DNA from: Symbiodinium natans
Taxonomy: Eukaryota; Sar; Dinophyceae; Suessiales; Symbiodiniaceae
Reading direction: 5' to 3'
Length of the DNA: 41,698 bases
NCBI GenBank assembly: GCA_905221605.1
Contig: CAJNDS010000491.1
Coordinates: 904,977 to 946,674 of the forward strand
Within the stretch, counting starts at the first letter, position 1. Each line of letters begins with the position of its first letter. The position numbers were made by a program, and so were the translations under genes. The notes beneath the pieces are model-generated. The model had not been told where the DNA came from. It was given only the letters and a program-made list of their open reading frames with translations, and ran no database searches. Positions 1 through 9,006 of this stretch are shown here, one piece after another.

Positions 1-266
1 TCAGGGTTTTGAGGGTGTTTTTTTGGGGTTTTGGGGTTTTGTAGGGGTTCTTAAGGTTTTTGGGCTTTTTTGTGTGTTTTGTTCCAGTGTTTTTCGGGTT
101 CTTACGGTTCTTATGGTTTTTAGGCGAGTGCCGCATACGAGCCTGCACGAGCTCACGAGCTCCTCTTCGAAGGCAAAGTGGGCGCCCACTTTGGGCCGAC
201 CTGCAACACGCCTGAGCCCCCAATGTGGAGTTGCACCCATGATCTATGCATATTGAAAACATATAT

Positions 267-330
267 GTACAACATATATATATATATATATGGTCACCCC
301 CCCCCCCCCCCACATGATCCACACCTATGG
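267..330 (+). repeat. Left arm of an inverted repeat enclosing about 2.4 kb
   Basis: The order is an (AT)n run, a poly-C tract, then ACATGATCCACACC. The same order appears in reverse complement at 2726-2797, where GTGTGGATCATG is followed by poly-G and an (AT)n run. The two arms face each other like terminal inverted repeats. Both contain simple sequence, so only the GATCCACAC core is strong evidence of common origin. Confidence 0.5.
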
Positions 331-563
331 TTTTCCTGTCTTCGTCTTTGTCTGAATTTCCTGGCTTTTTTCTCGGAAAAATGCAGTAAAAACTGTACTG
401 GAATACAAAAGGCTCTTTAATATTATCCCCTATAAACACACTAGTGTTTTTATGTGCATTTTTGCTTCTGAAACGTGTGTCTTGCGGCTCCATAAAGTTT
501 TAGAAGGGCAGCCATTTAGAATTTTGAGGCTTTTCAGGGTTTAGGGGTTTTTAAAATTTAGAT

Positions 564-1534
564 GATCTGCGGAAGGTACCGGGGCTTCCCCAGACCATTG
601 ACAGCTTTAAAAACCTTAAAATCCTTAATTGTTTTTTGAGCGGGCAGCCCTTTTAAAATCTTAAGGGCTTTAAGGTATTTAAAGCCATTCAAACATTTTC
701 AGGATTTAAAAGGCTTTAAAGTCCTTAAAACTTTTATCCCTTAAAGTTCTAAAATACCTTAAACTTTGAAAAGGGCAGCCGTTCAAAATTAAGGAAGTTA
801 GGATTTTGGAGTTGAACATCCTAAAATCCTGTCCTGTTAAAGGCTTTGTAAAATTTACATTGTCTGGGGAAGGCACCGGGGCTTCTCCAGACCATTGGCA
901 ACTAACTGTAAAAGAGCCTTAAGATCCTAAAAGGGCAGCCACACAAATGGTTAAGCATATTCAGGTTTTCAAAAGGCTTTAAAACCTTTAAAATCCTGAG
1001 AATGTTTAAACAGAATTTTAAGGATTCTTATACGATTTTCAGGATTTTAAAAGTTCAGATGGTCTGGGGAAGCCCCGGTGCCTTCCCCAGACCATTTAAA
1101 TGTTTAAAAGTTTTTTGAAAAATGGTCTGCGGGGCCCCGGTGCCTTCCCCAGATCATTTAAATTTGTAAAAATCCTTGAAACCCTTAAAACCCTTAACCC
1201 TAAAAACCAAACCCGAAACCCTTATCACTAAACCCTAAACACTCAGCACCAGACCCTAAACACTAACCCTAAAAGCCTTAACACTAAGAGCCCTTAGCAC
1301 AAACCCCAACACTTAACACGAAACCCTGAACGCTTAAGCACTAGCACTAAATCCTAAACACTGGAACCTAAAACTTCGAATACCCGAAAAACTGGGCCCT
1401 AAACATTGCACACTAAACCCTACACGCTAAACCCTGAACACTAAACCCTAAACCCTAAACCCTAAACCCTAAACGGCAGGATTTTTAAAGTTGTCAATGG
1501 TCTGGGGAAGCCCCGGTGCCTTCCCCCAGATCAT
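564..1534. repeat. Five dispersed copies of a 36-bp GC-rich hairpin
   Basis: Copies lie at about 564-596, 861-897, 1061-1096, 1123-1158 and 1497-1534. The consensus stem is GGTCTGGGGAAG paired with CTTCCCCAGACC around a GC-rich loop containing CCCCGGTGC. The first two copies are in the opposite orientation to the last three, judged from the asymmetric loop. The spacers are unrelated AT-rich or telomere-like sequence, so this is a dispersed foldback element and not a regular array. Confidence 0.75.
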
Positions 1535-2283
1535 GCACCAAACCCGAAACCCTTAGCACTAAAACCTAAACACTCAGCACTAGACCCTAAACACTAACCC
1601 CAAAAACTTAATACTAAGCCCTTAGCACAAACCCCAAACACTTGACACGAAAACCTAAACGCTTAAGCACTAAACCCTAAACACTTAAACACTGCACCCT
1701 AAAAACTAGACCCTAAACATTACACACTCAACCCTACACACTAAACCCTAAACACTAAACAGTAAACCCCAAAAACCTCAAGCCCTACTAAGTCTAAACC
1801 TTGAAACCAAAAACCCGTCGGGGTTTCAGATGCTTGCTGTTTAAATTTTGGAGTTTAGGGTTTTATTTGGTTTGGGTTTTAGCCAAGCCGCTTGACCCTA
1901 AACCTAAACCCTAGACCCTAAACTTAACACTCAACCCTAAACACAAAACACTAAACCTTGAAACCTAGACACTAAACCCTCAACACTGAACACTAAACCC
2001 TAAACCCGAAACAACAAATCCTGAACCCTAAACCACCCCCAACCAAAAAAACATGGGGTTTCAGTCTTTTCGGGGTTTTAAAACTTCATCATTATAAGGT
2101 TTAGGGTTTTAGACACATTATCCAAGTCGCTTAACCCTAAACCCTAAAAAGTAAACCCTAAACCTTTAAAACCAAAACCTAAACACTAGACCCTAAACAC
2201 TAAGCGCTGAACCCTAAACACTAAACCCTACAAACCCTAAACTTAAACCCTAAACAATAAACACTAAACCGTAATGCCTAAAC

Positions 2284-2321
2284 GTGCATATGGAGAACAT
2301 GGGCCCGGACTCCATATGCAC
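2284..2321. repeat. Perfect 12-bp inverted repeat before the large array
   Basis: GTGCATATGGAG at 2284-2295 pairs exactly with CTCCATATGCAC at 2310-2321 across a 14-bp loop. It directly precedes the 49-bp unit array. Confidence 0.7.
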
Positions 2322-2330
2322 CCGGGCCCC

Positions 2331-2702
2331 GGACGCCAGACTCCAGATTTCCAGAAAAAATCTGGAGTACCGGGGCCCCGGACTCCAGACTCCAGATTTC
2401 CAGAAAAAATCTGGAGTACCGGGGCCCCGGACTCCAGACTCCAGATTTCCAGAAAAAATCTGGAGTACGGGGGCCCCGGACTCCAGACTCCAGATTTCCA
2501 GAAAAAATCTGGAGTACCCGGGGCCCCAGACTCCAGATTACAGACTCCAGAATCTGGAGTCCAGGGCCCTGGTACTCCAGATTTTTTCTGGAAATCTGGA
2601 GTCTGGAGTCTGGAGGTACTCCAGATTTTTTCTGGAAATCTGGAGTCTGGAGTCCGGGGCCCCGGTACTCCAGATTTTTTCTGGAAATCTGGAGTCTGGA
2701 GT
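2331..2702. repeat. Inverted array of about 49-bp units (large foldback)
   Basis: Four tandem units of about 49 bp run forward (about 2331-2520). Each contains GGGGCCCCGGACTCCAGA and a small internal hairpin (CTCCAGATTTCCAG/AAAAAATCTGGAG). After a palindromic centre near 2552, three units of the same sequence run in reverse complement to about 2702. The whole block could fold into one stem of about 180 bp. Open frames crossing it on either strand are by-products of the repeat and I do not regard them as genes. Confidence 0.85.
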
Positions 2703-2725
2703 CCCCCCCCTCCCAAAACCCCCTT

Positions 2726-2797
2726 CCCGAGGCCAAATGTGTGGATCATGGGGGGGGGGGGGGGGCGAGCATATATATATATATATACACATATATA
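2726..2797 (-). repeat. Right arm of the inverted repeat paired with 267-330
   Basis: TGTGTGGATCATG is followed by a poly-G run and then an (AT)n run. This is the reverse complement of the order at 267-330. See that entry for the caveat about simple sequence. Confidence 0.5.
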
Positions 2798-2830
2798 TAG
2801 ATATAGATATAGATATAAATATAGATATGT
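2769..2830. repeat. AT-rich microsatellite
   Basis: (AT)n passes into (ATATAG)n. It is flanked on the left by a poly-G tract of about 15 bases. Confidence 0.85.
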
Positions 2831-4070
2831 ATGTATGTGAGTGTTCTACTGCGAAATGTACTGCCTACATGTCGAATTACATATAGCCACAAGAAAGTGT
2901 AGTATGAAACATGTTGTGGATTGTACTACATTGTATGTATATTGTATGTTGTATGTTCTGAACTATTTACTACAGATTGTGCATGTTCGTATGTGTATGT
3001 ATATATCATGACATATATGTATGTAGAACGTGTGTTTTCTATAGTCATACACACGTGTGTATGTAATAGTGCATCTGTTCTCTTACATGTTTGCTTTGTG
3101 TCGAACATTATTTACTATATGATATTTATATTTTTATATATATACATATACACATATAAACATAAACCATATGGCCTCTTGATGCACAGTATTGTTTTGA
3201 TTTCGTTTGTAAACCTACTGTACACTTCAAAGTTTTGAACGATATAATACTACTCATAGTACATACATATATATATATATGCACATATACAAATATATAC
3301 ATATTTATATAACATTTATCAAGTTGGTTATATGATGTATTATGTGCCGTAACTTAAAATGTAAACTTGCTCTCTGCGCGCGCTCCTAACAGTTCGCGCA
3401 TTTCAATGCACAACCGCGTTCCAAACATGCAGACTAGAACCGCGTAAGCTATGGAGCGTGTGGGTAGTCTTGGTGAATTTAATACACGCTATGCCAATAT
3501 AGATGGTTGTGTATACATGCACATACGCAGAAGCGTTTTTCATATTCTTGATGAACTTTATGAGATTATGATTAGTAGTAGTACTCATCAGGTAGTGACT
3601 GCAAGTCATGCAAGTCTCTTATGTTATGGATCTTGTCCAATTTGTGTATGCTATGCATGCATGTATGTATTTATACACATATATGCATGTATACGTATAT
3701 ATGTATGTGCATAAGAAACTAAGTCGGCATTGTATGGGAAAAGTTTCGGTTGATAATACATGTTATGAGAACATGACACATATATGTATATATATATATA
3801 TATACATACATATATATATATATACACACATATATATATATATATATATGTATGTATTGTATGTTATATGCTTAGATTTAGTTGTTTTGTTTTATTATGT
3901 TACACGTCATTCTTGAAAGCAGCATGTACGTATGTGTATCTATGTGTGTATATATGTACATATACATGTGTGTGTGTATCATGTATGTTTCTTGTCATAG
4001 TTCATATATGATGTTTTTTGTTTCGAAATATGTGTGTATATGTTATACTATGTAATCTAATGCATGAGAT
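2831..4070. other. AT-rich stretch without a recognisable gene
   Basis: The composition differs sharply from the rest of the window, with TATG/CATA-rich sequence and microsatellites. An open frame of 87 codons from the ATG at 3451 has a normal-looking first half, but the rest runs into ATGTATGT repeats. I see no domain and do not call it a gene. The block might be an old intron or a separate AT-rich repeat. Confidence 0.5.
3781..3852. repeat. (AT)n / (ACATAT)n microsatellite
   Basis: Alternating AT runs are interrupted by ACAT and CACA. Similar shorter runs lie at 3268-3310 and 3124-3160. Confidence 0.85.
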
Positions 4071-4071
4071 G

Positions 4072-4225
4072 TTACGTAGTGAAGAAGGTACTTCTGAGTG
4101 GACTCCATTACCTGGAGCCACCCCAATTCGTCCAAGTTCGCCGCGGGGCTTGATCCTTGAGGAATTGGGCCCCGGCACGCTTCAAGAGAAGTGGCAGGAT
4201 TCGCGCTTTCAGGGTTTAGTGCTTT
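4072..4225 (+). other. Coding-like fragment, possible exon remnant
   Basis: Composition changes abruptly here from AT-rich to about 55% GC, and one frame stays open. It encodes a segment reading SEEGTSEWTPLPGATP followed by a continuing acidic and Pro-containing stretch of about 30 residues. It stops looking like protein at a telomere-like CAGGGTTTAG near 4210 and a T/G-rich homopolymer run. No family is recognised. Isolated open stretches of this size occur by chance, so support is weak. Confidence 0.25.
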
Positions 4226-4244
4226 CTTTTCTTTTCTTATTTTT

Positions 4245-4276
<32 letters not shown>

Positions 4277-4408
4277 CAAGGAGTTTTTCAATTACGGACT
4301 TCGAAAGGTCACTCATGTTTTGGGGGATTCAAGCCCCTAAGCCCTAAACCCAAAGGACGTTTTCCTTTGAGTCTGAAGGTGGAAAGCCTTGGGTGCGAGG
4401 ACCACGTC

Positions 4409-4436
4409 TTTAGGGTTTAGGGTTTAGGGTTTAGGG
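4409..4436 (+). repeat. Telomere-type array, G-rich strand
   Basis: Four perfect TTTAGGG units. Confidence 0.9.
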
Positions 4437-4442
4437 CTTTTT

Positions 4443-4493
4443 TGGGGTACTATAATCCCTAGTAAGACAGATAGTATAAAGGGGAACATCCCC
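4443..4493 (-). repeat. Partial MITE-like element, family A
   Basis: GGGGTACTATAATCCC followed by GTATAAAGGGGAACATCCC matches the reverse complement of the element at 36859-36960, whose interior contains GGGACTATAGTACCCCC and whose arms contain GGGATGTTCCCCCTTGTAC. Only one arm is present. Confidence 0.55.
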
Positions 4494-4658
4494 AGAGGCA
4501 CTTCTTAAGGGCAAGAAGGGGAGCCACAACCTTGTGAAAGGAAGTTGGATCCCGTTCTTGAAGCGGCTTTTTTGTTTTTGCTATGAGAGAATTTCGGGGG
4601 GGAGCACGAGTGCGCCCCCTAGACTCCGTTTGAAGAACACCGCAGCTTGCCGAGTTTG

Positions 4659-4710
4659 CAGGGTTTAGGGTTTAGGGTTTAGGGTTTAGGATTTAGGGTT
4701 TAGGGTTTAG
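4659..4710 (+). repeat. Telomere-type array, G-rich strand
   Basis: About seven TTTAGGG units, two of them GATTTAG variants. Confidence 0.85.
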
Positions 4711-4727
4711 GATTTGGGATTTCTTGG

Positions 4728-4818
4728 TCTTGCCCTCCTTGTCGGTCCTTCGACAGAGGAGGCCGTTGCCTGTGCATAGGGAGCCTCAGCAGGCGAAGCG
4801 AGGCCTGCAGTTCGGCCT
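4728..4818 (+). repeat. Dispersed repeat segment, copy 1
   Basis: CTTGTCGGTCCTTCGACAGAGGA and a downstream GCAGGCGAAGCGAGGCCTGCAG segment are both found, diverged, at 20270-20300 and 20535-20570 on the other side of the retroelement. Each is embedded among telomere-type arrays. Confidence 0.5.
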
Positions 4819-4821
4819 GGG

Positions 4822-5182
4822 CCCTAACCCCTAAACCCTAAACCCTAAACCCTAAACCCTAAACCCTAAACCCTAAACCCTAAACCCTAAACCCTAAACC
4901 CTAAACCCTAAACCCTAAACCCTAAACCCTATAAACCCTAAACCCTATAAACCCTAAACCCTATAAACCCCAAACCCCACTGCCTTGAACCAGCCCCCAA
5001 AGCCCCGACCGCAGGGCCCCGAGTCGACAGCCTGCCGGGCTTGCCAGGTCTGACATCTCTGCCTTAGTAGCTGAGTGAGTACACTTTACATAGGGTTTAG
5101 GGTTTAGGGTTTAGGGTTTAGGGTTTAGGGTTTAGGGTTTAGGGTTTAGGGTTAGGGGGTTTAGGGTTTAGGGTTTAGGGTT
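4822..5182. repeat. Telomere-type pair: C-rich array, 112-bp spacer, G-rich array
   Basis: About 21 CCCTAAA units (4822-4978, the last few of the form ATAAACCCT) are followed by a GC-rich spacer and then about 13 TTTAGGG units (5091-5182). The spacer contains GTGAGTACACTTTACATA, which recurs directly after the G-rich array at 5184 and again near 5283, so a local duplication was involved. No clear protein-like frame is seen in the spacer. Confidence 0.85.
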
Positions 5183-5406
5183 GTGAGTACACTTTACATA
5201 CCCTATAAGAGTACCGGAACCCTAAACCCTGTGCCCTAAGCCCTAAACCCGGATGCTACCTTACATGACCTTAGAAGCGGAGTGAGTACACTTTACACTT
5301 GTTGGGATACTATAACCCCCTGTAGAACTGAAAGTGTACACTTTTTTGGGGGGCTTATGAACTCAGCAACTAAGCACTACCCGATCTCATGGCCATCAGG
5401 TCTAGG

Positions 5407-5585
5407 CTTTGTGGTGCCTTACTGTAACTTTAGATCCTTTGCCTTTTTGGGCTGATTGGGTTTCTGAATAAGGCAGCTAAAGATTTAGTTTATACTGTAA
5501 AGTTAGATCCTTTGCCTTTTGGGCTTATTGGGTTTCTGAATAAGGTAGCTAAAGATTTCATGAATAGCTACCCTACTAAGTTCAG
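5407..5585 (+). repeat. Dispersed repeat B, copy 1 (internally duplicated)
   Basis: CTTTGTGGTGCCTTACTGTAACTTTAGATCC begins a unit repeated at 30512-30621 and 39833-39965. In this copy a 73-bp segment (starting at 5424 and again at 5497) containing TTGGGTTTCTGAATAAGG is tandemly duplicated. The unit ends with GCTACCCTACTAAG. It has no coding potential. Confidence 0.75.
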
Positions 5586-5663
5586 GCAAGTATCAATGTG
5601 TAGAAGACTTGCCAGTCGGTAGCTGCTGCACCCACGATCACAAGAACCGTTGAAGAACCTGAT

Positions 5664-5698
5664 TAGGGTTTAGGGTTTAGGGTTTAGGGTTTAGGGTT
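5664..5698 (+). repeat. Telomere-type array, G-rich strand
   Basis: Five TTTAGGG units preceded by ATTAGGG. Confidence 0.85.
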
Positions 5699-5942
5699 CC
5701 TGGAGCATACGAGGGTTTAGGAGCACGGGTTTAAGCAATTAGCTTAACCTTAGGGATGTTTTCATGTTTGCCTTCTTTGGGTTTATAGGGACCTTTATAC
5801 AAGTATTTTTCCACGGGCTTAAAGGGTTTTACGGCCAACCCGGGCAAGAGCTTTAGGTATTTGGATGGTTATTTGGGGGGTTTCGCGTATGAAGCAACAA
5901 GTGGGGGGGGGGTTCTGAAGCAAGTAGTCGAAATTCTGAACC

Positions 5943-6150
5943 CTAGCCCCTAAACCCTCAACCCTCAAACCCTAAACCCTGAACCCTACCAACAGTAGCT
6001 GAGTAGACCTCCTCTACAGGGACAAACCTTCTAACCCCCCTGGGCTGACCTGCATCTCGCCATGGCTCCATGTAGGGGGGGTTGTTCCAAAGGTTCAGGG
6101 TTTAGGGTTTAGGGTTTAAGGTTTAGGGTTTAGGGTTTAGGGTTTAGGGG
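5943..6150. repeat. Telomere-type pair: C-rich array, about 100-bp spacer, G-rich array
   Basis: Degenerate CCCTAAA units (5943-5990) are followed by a unique spacer, then about eight TTTAGGG units (6094-6150). The spacer shows no convincing reading frame. Confidence 0.75.
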
Positions 6151-6382
6151 CCTTTGCGTGGAGCTGTGGAGCCCCATATGTGGAGCAACCCCGCCGGCGG
6201 TTTGTCGCATCTCGCAGAGTTTCACAGCTCGGACCCAGATCCACAGGATGCTGGGCCGGGTGCTGACTCTGCAGGCGGCCGCTAGTCACAGGGCTCTTCG
6301 CGCGATGCCGCCGGGCTTGGGCCGCTTAGGGTTGTCTGTTGGGGGGGGGCGAGTTTGAGGCATTGTTGGGGGTTTCTCGGGG
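6151..6382 (+). other. Flank between telomere-type array and retroelement, weakly coding-like
   Basis: This GC-rich stretch has one open frame of about 66 codons from the ATG at 6158, basic and Ala-rich, ending in a poly-G tract. No domain is recognised, and GC-rich DNA yields such frames by chance. The last bases before the target-site duplication are TTTCTCGGGG. Confidence 0.2.
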
Positions 6383-6387
6383 GTTCG
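6383..6387 (+). other. Target-site duplication, left copy
   Basis: GTTCG directly precedes the 5' LTR and is repeated directly after the 3' LTR at 20018-20022. A 5-bp duplication is typical of copia integrase. Confidence 0.9.
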
Positions 6388-6531
6388 TGTATTTTATATT
6401 CGGACCTCCTTGCCACTTTTGCCTTCATGTATGTTGCACCTATCGCACTCAAGCCCTCTGAGACAAAAAGGTAGAAGTGCGCCTGTGTTTCATGGCTTAA
6501 CGGATTGCATTGGTGGATTTCCCAAACTATA
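6388..6531 (+). repeat. 5' LTR (144 bp)
   Basis: The LTR starts TGTATTTTATATTCGG and ends CCCAAACTATA. It therefore begins with the usual TG but ends in TA, not CA. It matches 19874-20017 with no difference that I can find. It is short for an LTR. A TTTTATA stretch near its start is the only promoter-like sequence I see, and this is a weak call. Dinoflagellate promoters are thought to favour TTTT-type boxes. Confidence 0.95.
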
Positions 6532-6545
6532 GGTTATCAGCCGTA
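6532..6545 (+). promoter_or_regulatory. Possible primer-binding site
   Basis: GGTTATCAGCC starts immediately after the 5' LTR. It resembles TGGTATCAGAGC, the initiator-tRNA-Met complement used by many plant copia elements, but with an extra T and a diverged 3' part. The position is right and the match is imperfect. Confidence 0.4.
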
Positions 6546-6657
6546 GGCTCTACTGAGTCTGCGGCGCCTCTGGTTACTCTGGCAAACACTGGTGTATGGG
6601 AGACAGCCCCGAGCTGGTTCCCACCGAAGTCGGTTGCCCGACCTGGAATCTGACGAC
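6546..6657 (+). other. 5' leader of the retroelement
   Basis: This short untranslated leader lies between the LTR and the first ATG in the gag frame (6658). An earlier ATG at 6596 (T at -3) opens a different frame to 7153 that overlaps gag. Its product looks like an out-of-frame translation, so I treat it as a decoy. The gag ATG has G at -3. Confidence 0.5.
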
Positions 6658-9006
6658 ATGCTTCCTGTGGGACTACCCCAGACTGCTTCTGAGCAAGTTG
6701 CTACGAACGGTGCACTGGAAGAGGGCGCAGCAAGCACTAATGTGTTTGAGCCAAACGCCCGAACTCCTTTTGCGGCCGTACCGTTCGCACCACAGTTGCA
6801 CATGTATCGACAGAATTTCCAGCAAAACATCATGGTCGGTGAATCTCCGGAACAAACCAGATCGCTTCTCGGTGAACTTGAAATTGAAGCAGAGAACAGA
6901 CACCAGAGGTTCCGCCAGGCTGCCGAATATGCTCATGATCAAAGAATCGCTAATGTTGAAGAACGAGCAAATCGACAGCATGAGGAGATCGTTGCACAGC
7001 TCGAATCCGAGATTGCCACACAACGATATCAGTTTATCGAAGCCAATCATCATCTCGTGTCAGAGCTGCGACAACAACACCAAGTCATCGCTTTCCAAAC
7101 GGAACATTTTTCCAGCGTTAGTTCGCAGATCACGCAACTTCGAACAACTTTAATCGAAGAAGCAGAGGAGAACAAAACACAAACCCTCAATGAGGTGGGA
7201 GAGTGGTTTGGTAGGGAACATGACCAAGCAATGCAGCAGTATAGGTTGCTTGCCCGCGAGAGTGAAGAGGAAATGAGGCGTCAAAATGATGTTCTTCAGG
7301 ACGAACTCTCCTCAGCTGAGCGTGCGCTCAAACTCGAGCAGGACAGGAATGCTTCTCAGGACACTGCGTCCCAAGCTCAGTTCCCTCCGGCCGTGACCCC
7401 AGCAACGGTACCGCAAAGTGCCGGCCTCAATGTGCCGACAGCTCCTCAGTTTTCATCGCCAAGCGTGATCCCGCTCAGCCTAAGAGCAATGTTTTCCGGT
7501 TTTGGTGGTGCGGCAACTACTGCCACACCAGCGGGGCCACGAGCTCCAACACAAGCCCCGGGAACCCCTGTGCCCTCGACTGGCTTAGGTGGAGGAGTGT
7601 CTGGTCTCGCGGTCCCAATGGGCACGCCGGCTAGTCCGGCAGCCACTGGAGTTGATTTAATCGCACAGACGCAACAAGCGTTGCTGGAAGCCGCCAGACT
7701 CCTCAAGGGAGACAAAGGTGGCGAAGATGACAAGCCAAAGGTCAAAGAGGCTGAGAACATCCGTTTGCCGGACTTCCCCAACCCCGAAACGTATCGTGCG
7801 TGGAAAACAGCAACTCGGGAAGCGGTTAGGGCAGCCTCAGACAGACCAGACGAAGCTTTCTCTTGGATTTTAGAGGTTTACGCGAAGGATGCTGATCATG
7901 ACAAGCTCCGTGAACCAGGAAAGTTCCTCACGCTGGATACCAAAATCCTAGCCGCGCTTACCAAGGTCGCCAAGGGAGAGTTATCTCGACAGGTGCTCAC
8001 CTTCAAGGAAACCGAGGCGGTCCATGGACGTGCGGTACGAGGACGCCAGGTGTTGCTTATGTTTGATCAGTACTTCAAAACCAATGAAGAAGTAGGGTCG
8101 CTCTATTCAGTAGAAGACCTTTTGAAGGTTACACTGCATAGTGACGACTTGACTACATTCCTGCACAATTGGGAGTCAGTCATTGCCGGTATGAGTCATG
8201 TTCCAGAAGAAATGGTTCTGCGTGACATCCTTCTCCGCCAAATCCGCAAGTCCTCAAGGATGAAATACGACTTGGAGATCTACGATAGGGCCAAGGAAGG
8301 TTCTGCCTCACATTCCTACGCGTTCTTGTTGAAGTCCATTCGGGATTTGCTAACCCGTGAAAGGATGCGCAAGAATAGGGATAGAATCGCTAAGTCACAT
8401 GGGGACAAGTTTGGAGCTCCTGTTCTTGAAGGCGGAAGGCCGCAACGCCCTCCGTCAAGGAGTGGCCGGGGAAGAGATCGCTCTGCCGGTAGCCAATCCA
8501 ACTCGAAGTCAAGATCTCGCTCTAGGACCCGTCCAGGTCTAGATCACCTAGCCGTTCACCAAGCCCAAAGCCAGTTTGCTACGATTTTCAAAAGGGTAAG
8601 TGTACCAGGGGCGACAAGTGCAAGTTCTCGCACAAACCACGCTCGCAGTCCCCTGTTCGCACCGCCCCGAAGAAGAAGCAGGTATGCACGTTTTGGAAGA
8701 AAGGCAAATGTACCAGGGGAGACAAGTGCCGTTTCTTGCATAGGGAACCGAGCCCCGCTCCCACAGGTGGTGAAAACGCAGCCCCGGCTCCTAAGGACCC
8801 AGACAAACCTAGGTCTCCATCGCCTGCGCCAACGCGCAGAAAGCCAAGCCGTGGTCGCTCTAAGGAGAAGGACAGGAGAGCCGCGTGCTGCATCTCGATT
8901 GCGGCTGCAGCCTCAATCCGTCCCGAGGGAGATGACCCACAAGATGGAGAGAAGGACTACTGGGAAATGGATTTCAAAAGGGGTGAAGCCATTCGACATC
9001 ACCTGA
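6658..9006 (+). CDS. gag: Gag polyprotein (coiled coil, copia-type capsid, SR-rich tail)
   Basis: Gag would form the virus-like particle that packages element RNA. The frame is open from 6547; I use the first in-frame ATG at 6658, giving about 782 residues. Residues about 65-230 are charged and Gln/Glu-rich and should form a coiled coil. Residues about 240-340 are a Pro/Ala/Thr linker. Residues about 365-580 look like a copia (UBN2-type) capsid, with RLPDFPNPETYRAWKTA at the start and repeated amphipathic helices. Residues about 595-625 are rich in Ser-Arg. Beyond about 8535 the frame stays open to 9006 but reads as Arg-rich nonsense. In frame 3 the same DNA encodes two zinc fingers, so the true product probably changes frame near 8535. 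The short N-terminal extension depends on the start chosen. Confidence 0.85.
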   Translation: MLPVGLPQTASEQVATNGALEEGAASTNVFEPNARTPFAAVPFAPQLHMYRQNFQQNIMVGESPEQTRSLLGELEIEAENRHQRFRQAAEYAHDQRIANVEERANRQHEEIVAQLESEIATQRYQFIEANHHLVSELRQQHQVIAFQTEHFSSVSSQITQLRTTLIEEAEENKTQTLNEVGEWFGREHDQAMQQYRLLARESEEEMRRQNDVLQDELSSAERALKLEQDRNASQDTASQAQFPPAVTPATVPQSAGLNVPTAPQFSSPSVIPLSLRAMFSGFGGAATTATPAGPRAPTQAPGTPVPSTGLGGGVSGLAVPMGTPASPAATGVDLIAQTQQALLEAARLLKGDKGGEDDKPKVKEAENIRLPDFPNPETYRAWKTATREAVRAASDRPDEAFSWILEVYAKDADHDKLREPGKFLTLDTKILAALTKVAKGELSRQVLTFKETEAVHGRAVRGRQVLLMFDQYFKTNEEVGSLYSVEDLLKVTLHSDDLTTFLHNWESVIAGMSHVPEEMVLRDILLRQIRKSSRMKYDLEIYDRAKEGSASHSYAFLLKSIRDLLTRERMRKNRDRIAKSHGDKFGAPVLEGGRPQRPPSRSGRGRDRSAGSQSNSKSRSRSRTRPGLDHLAVHQAQSQFATIFKRVSVPGATSASSRTNHARSPLFAPPRRRSRYARFGRKANVPGETSAVSCIGNRAPLPQVVKTQPRLLRTQTNLGLHRLRQRAESQAVVALRRRTGEPRAASRLRLQPQSVPREMTHKMERRTTGKWISKGVKPFDIT

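Larger units (their letters stand above)
1..2283. repeat. AT-rich degenerate repeat DNA with telomere-like blocks
   Basis: No credible gene is seen. The first 130 bases are T/G-rich degenerate TTTTGGGG-like sequence. From about 420 to 1190 the DNA is AT-rich and built from variants of CCTTAAAA/TTTTAAGG. The motif GGGCAGCC recurs near 508, 641, 774 and 932, suggesting a decayed tandem unit of about 130-160 bp. From 1190 to 2280 it passes into degenerate CCCTAAA-type repeats, with many ACACTAAA variants and a short pure run near 1440-1475. Open frames here are short and low in complexity. Confidence 0.7.

Noticed and set aside
564-1534. Repeated hairpins resembling a CRISPR array
   Set aside because: Only five copies occur, in both orientations, with spacers from about 27 to 340 bp and a eukaryotic context. 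There are no cas-like genes.
2264-2886. Long open frames on both strands across the 49-bp units (150-200 codons)
   Set aside because: All frames on both strands are open because the unit lacks stops, and the products are pure repeat. They are repeat by-products.
6538-6565. CCGTAG start resembling the dinoflagellate spliced-leader sequence
   Set aside because: Only the first six bases agree. The rest of the 22-base leader does not match.
6596-7153. 185-codon frame overlapping the start of gag
   Set aside because: Its product lacks any family feature and looks like an out-of-frame reading of the coiled-coil gag region. Its ATG has a poor context.
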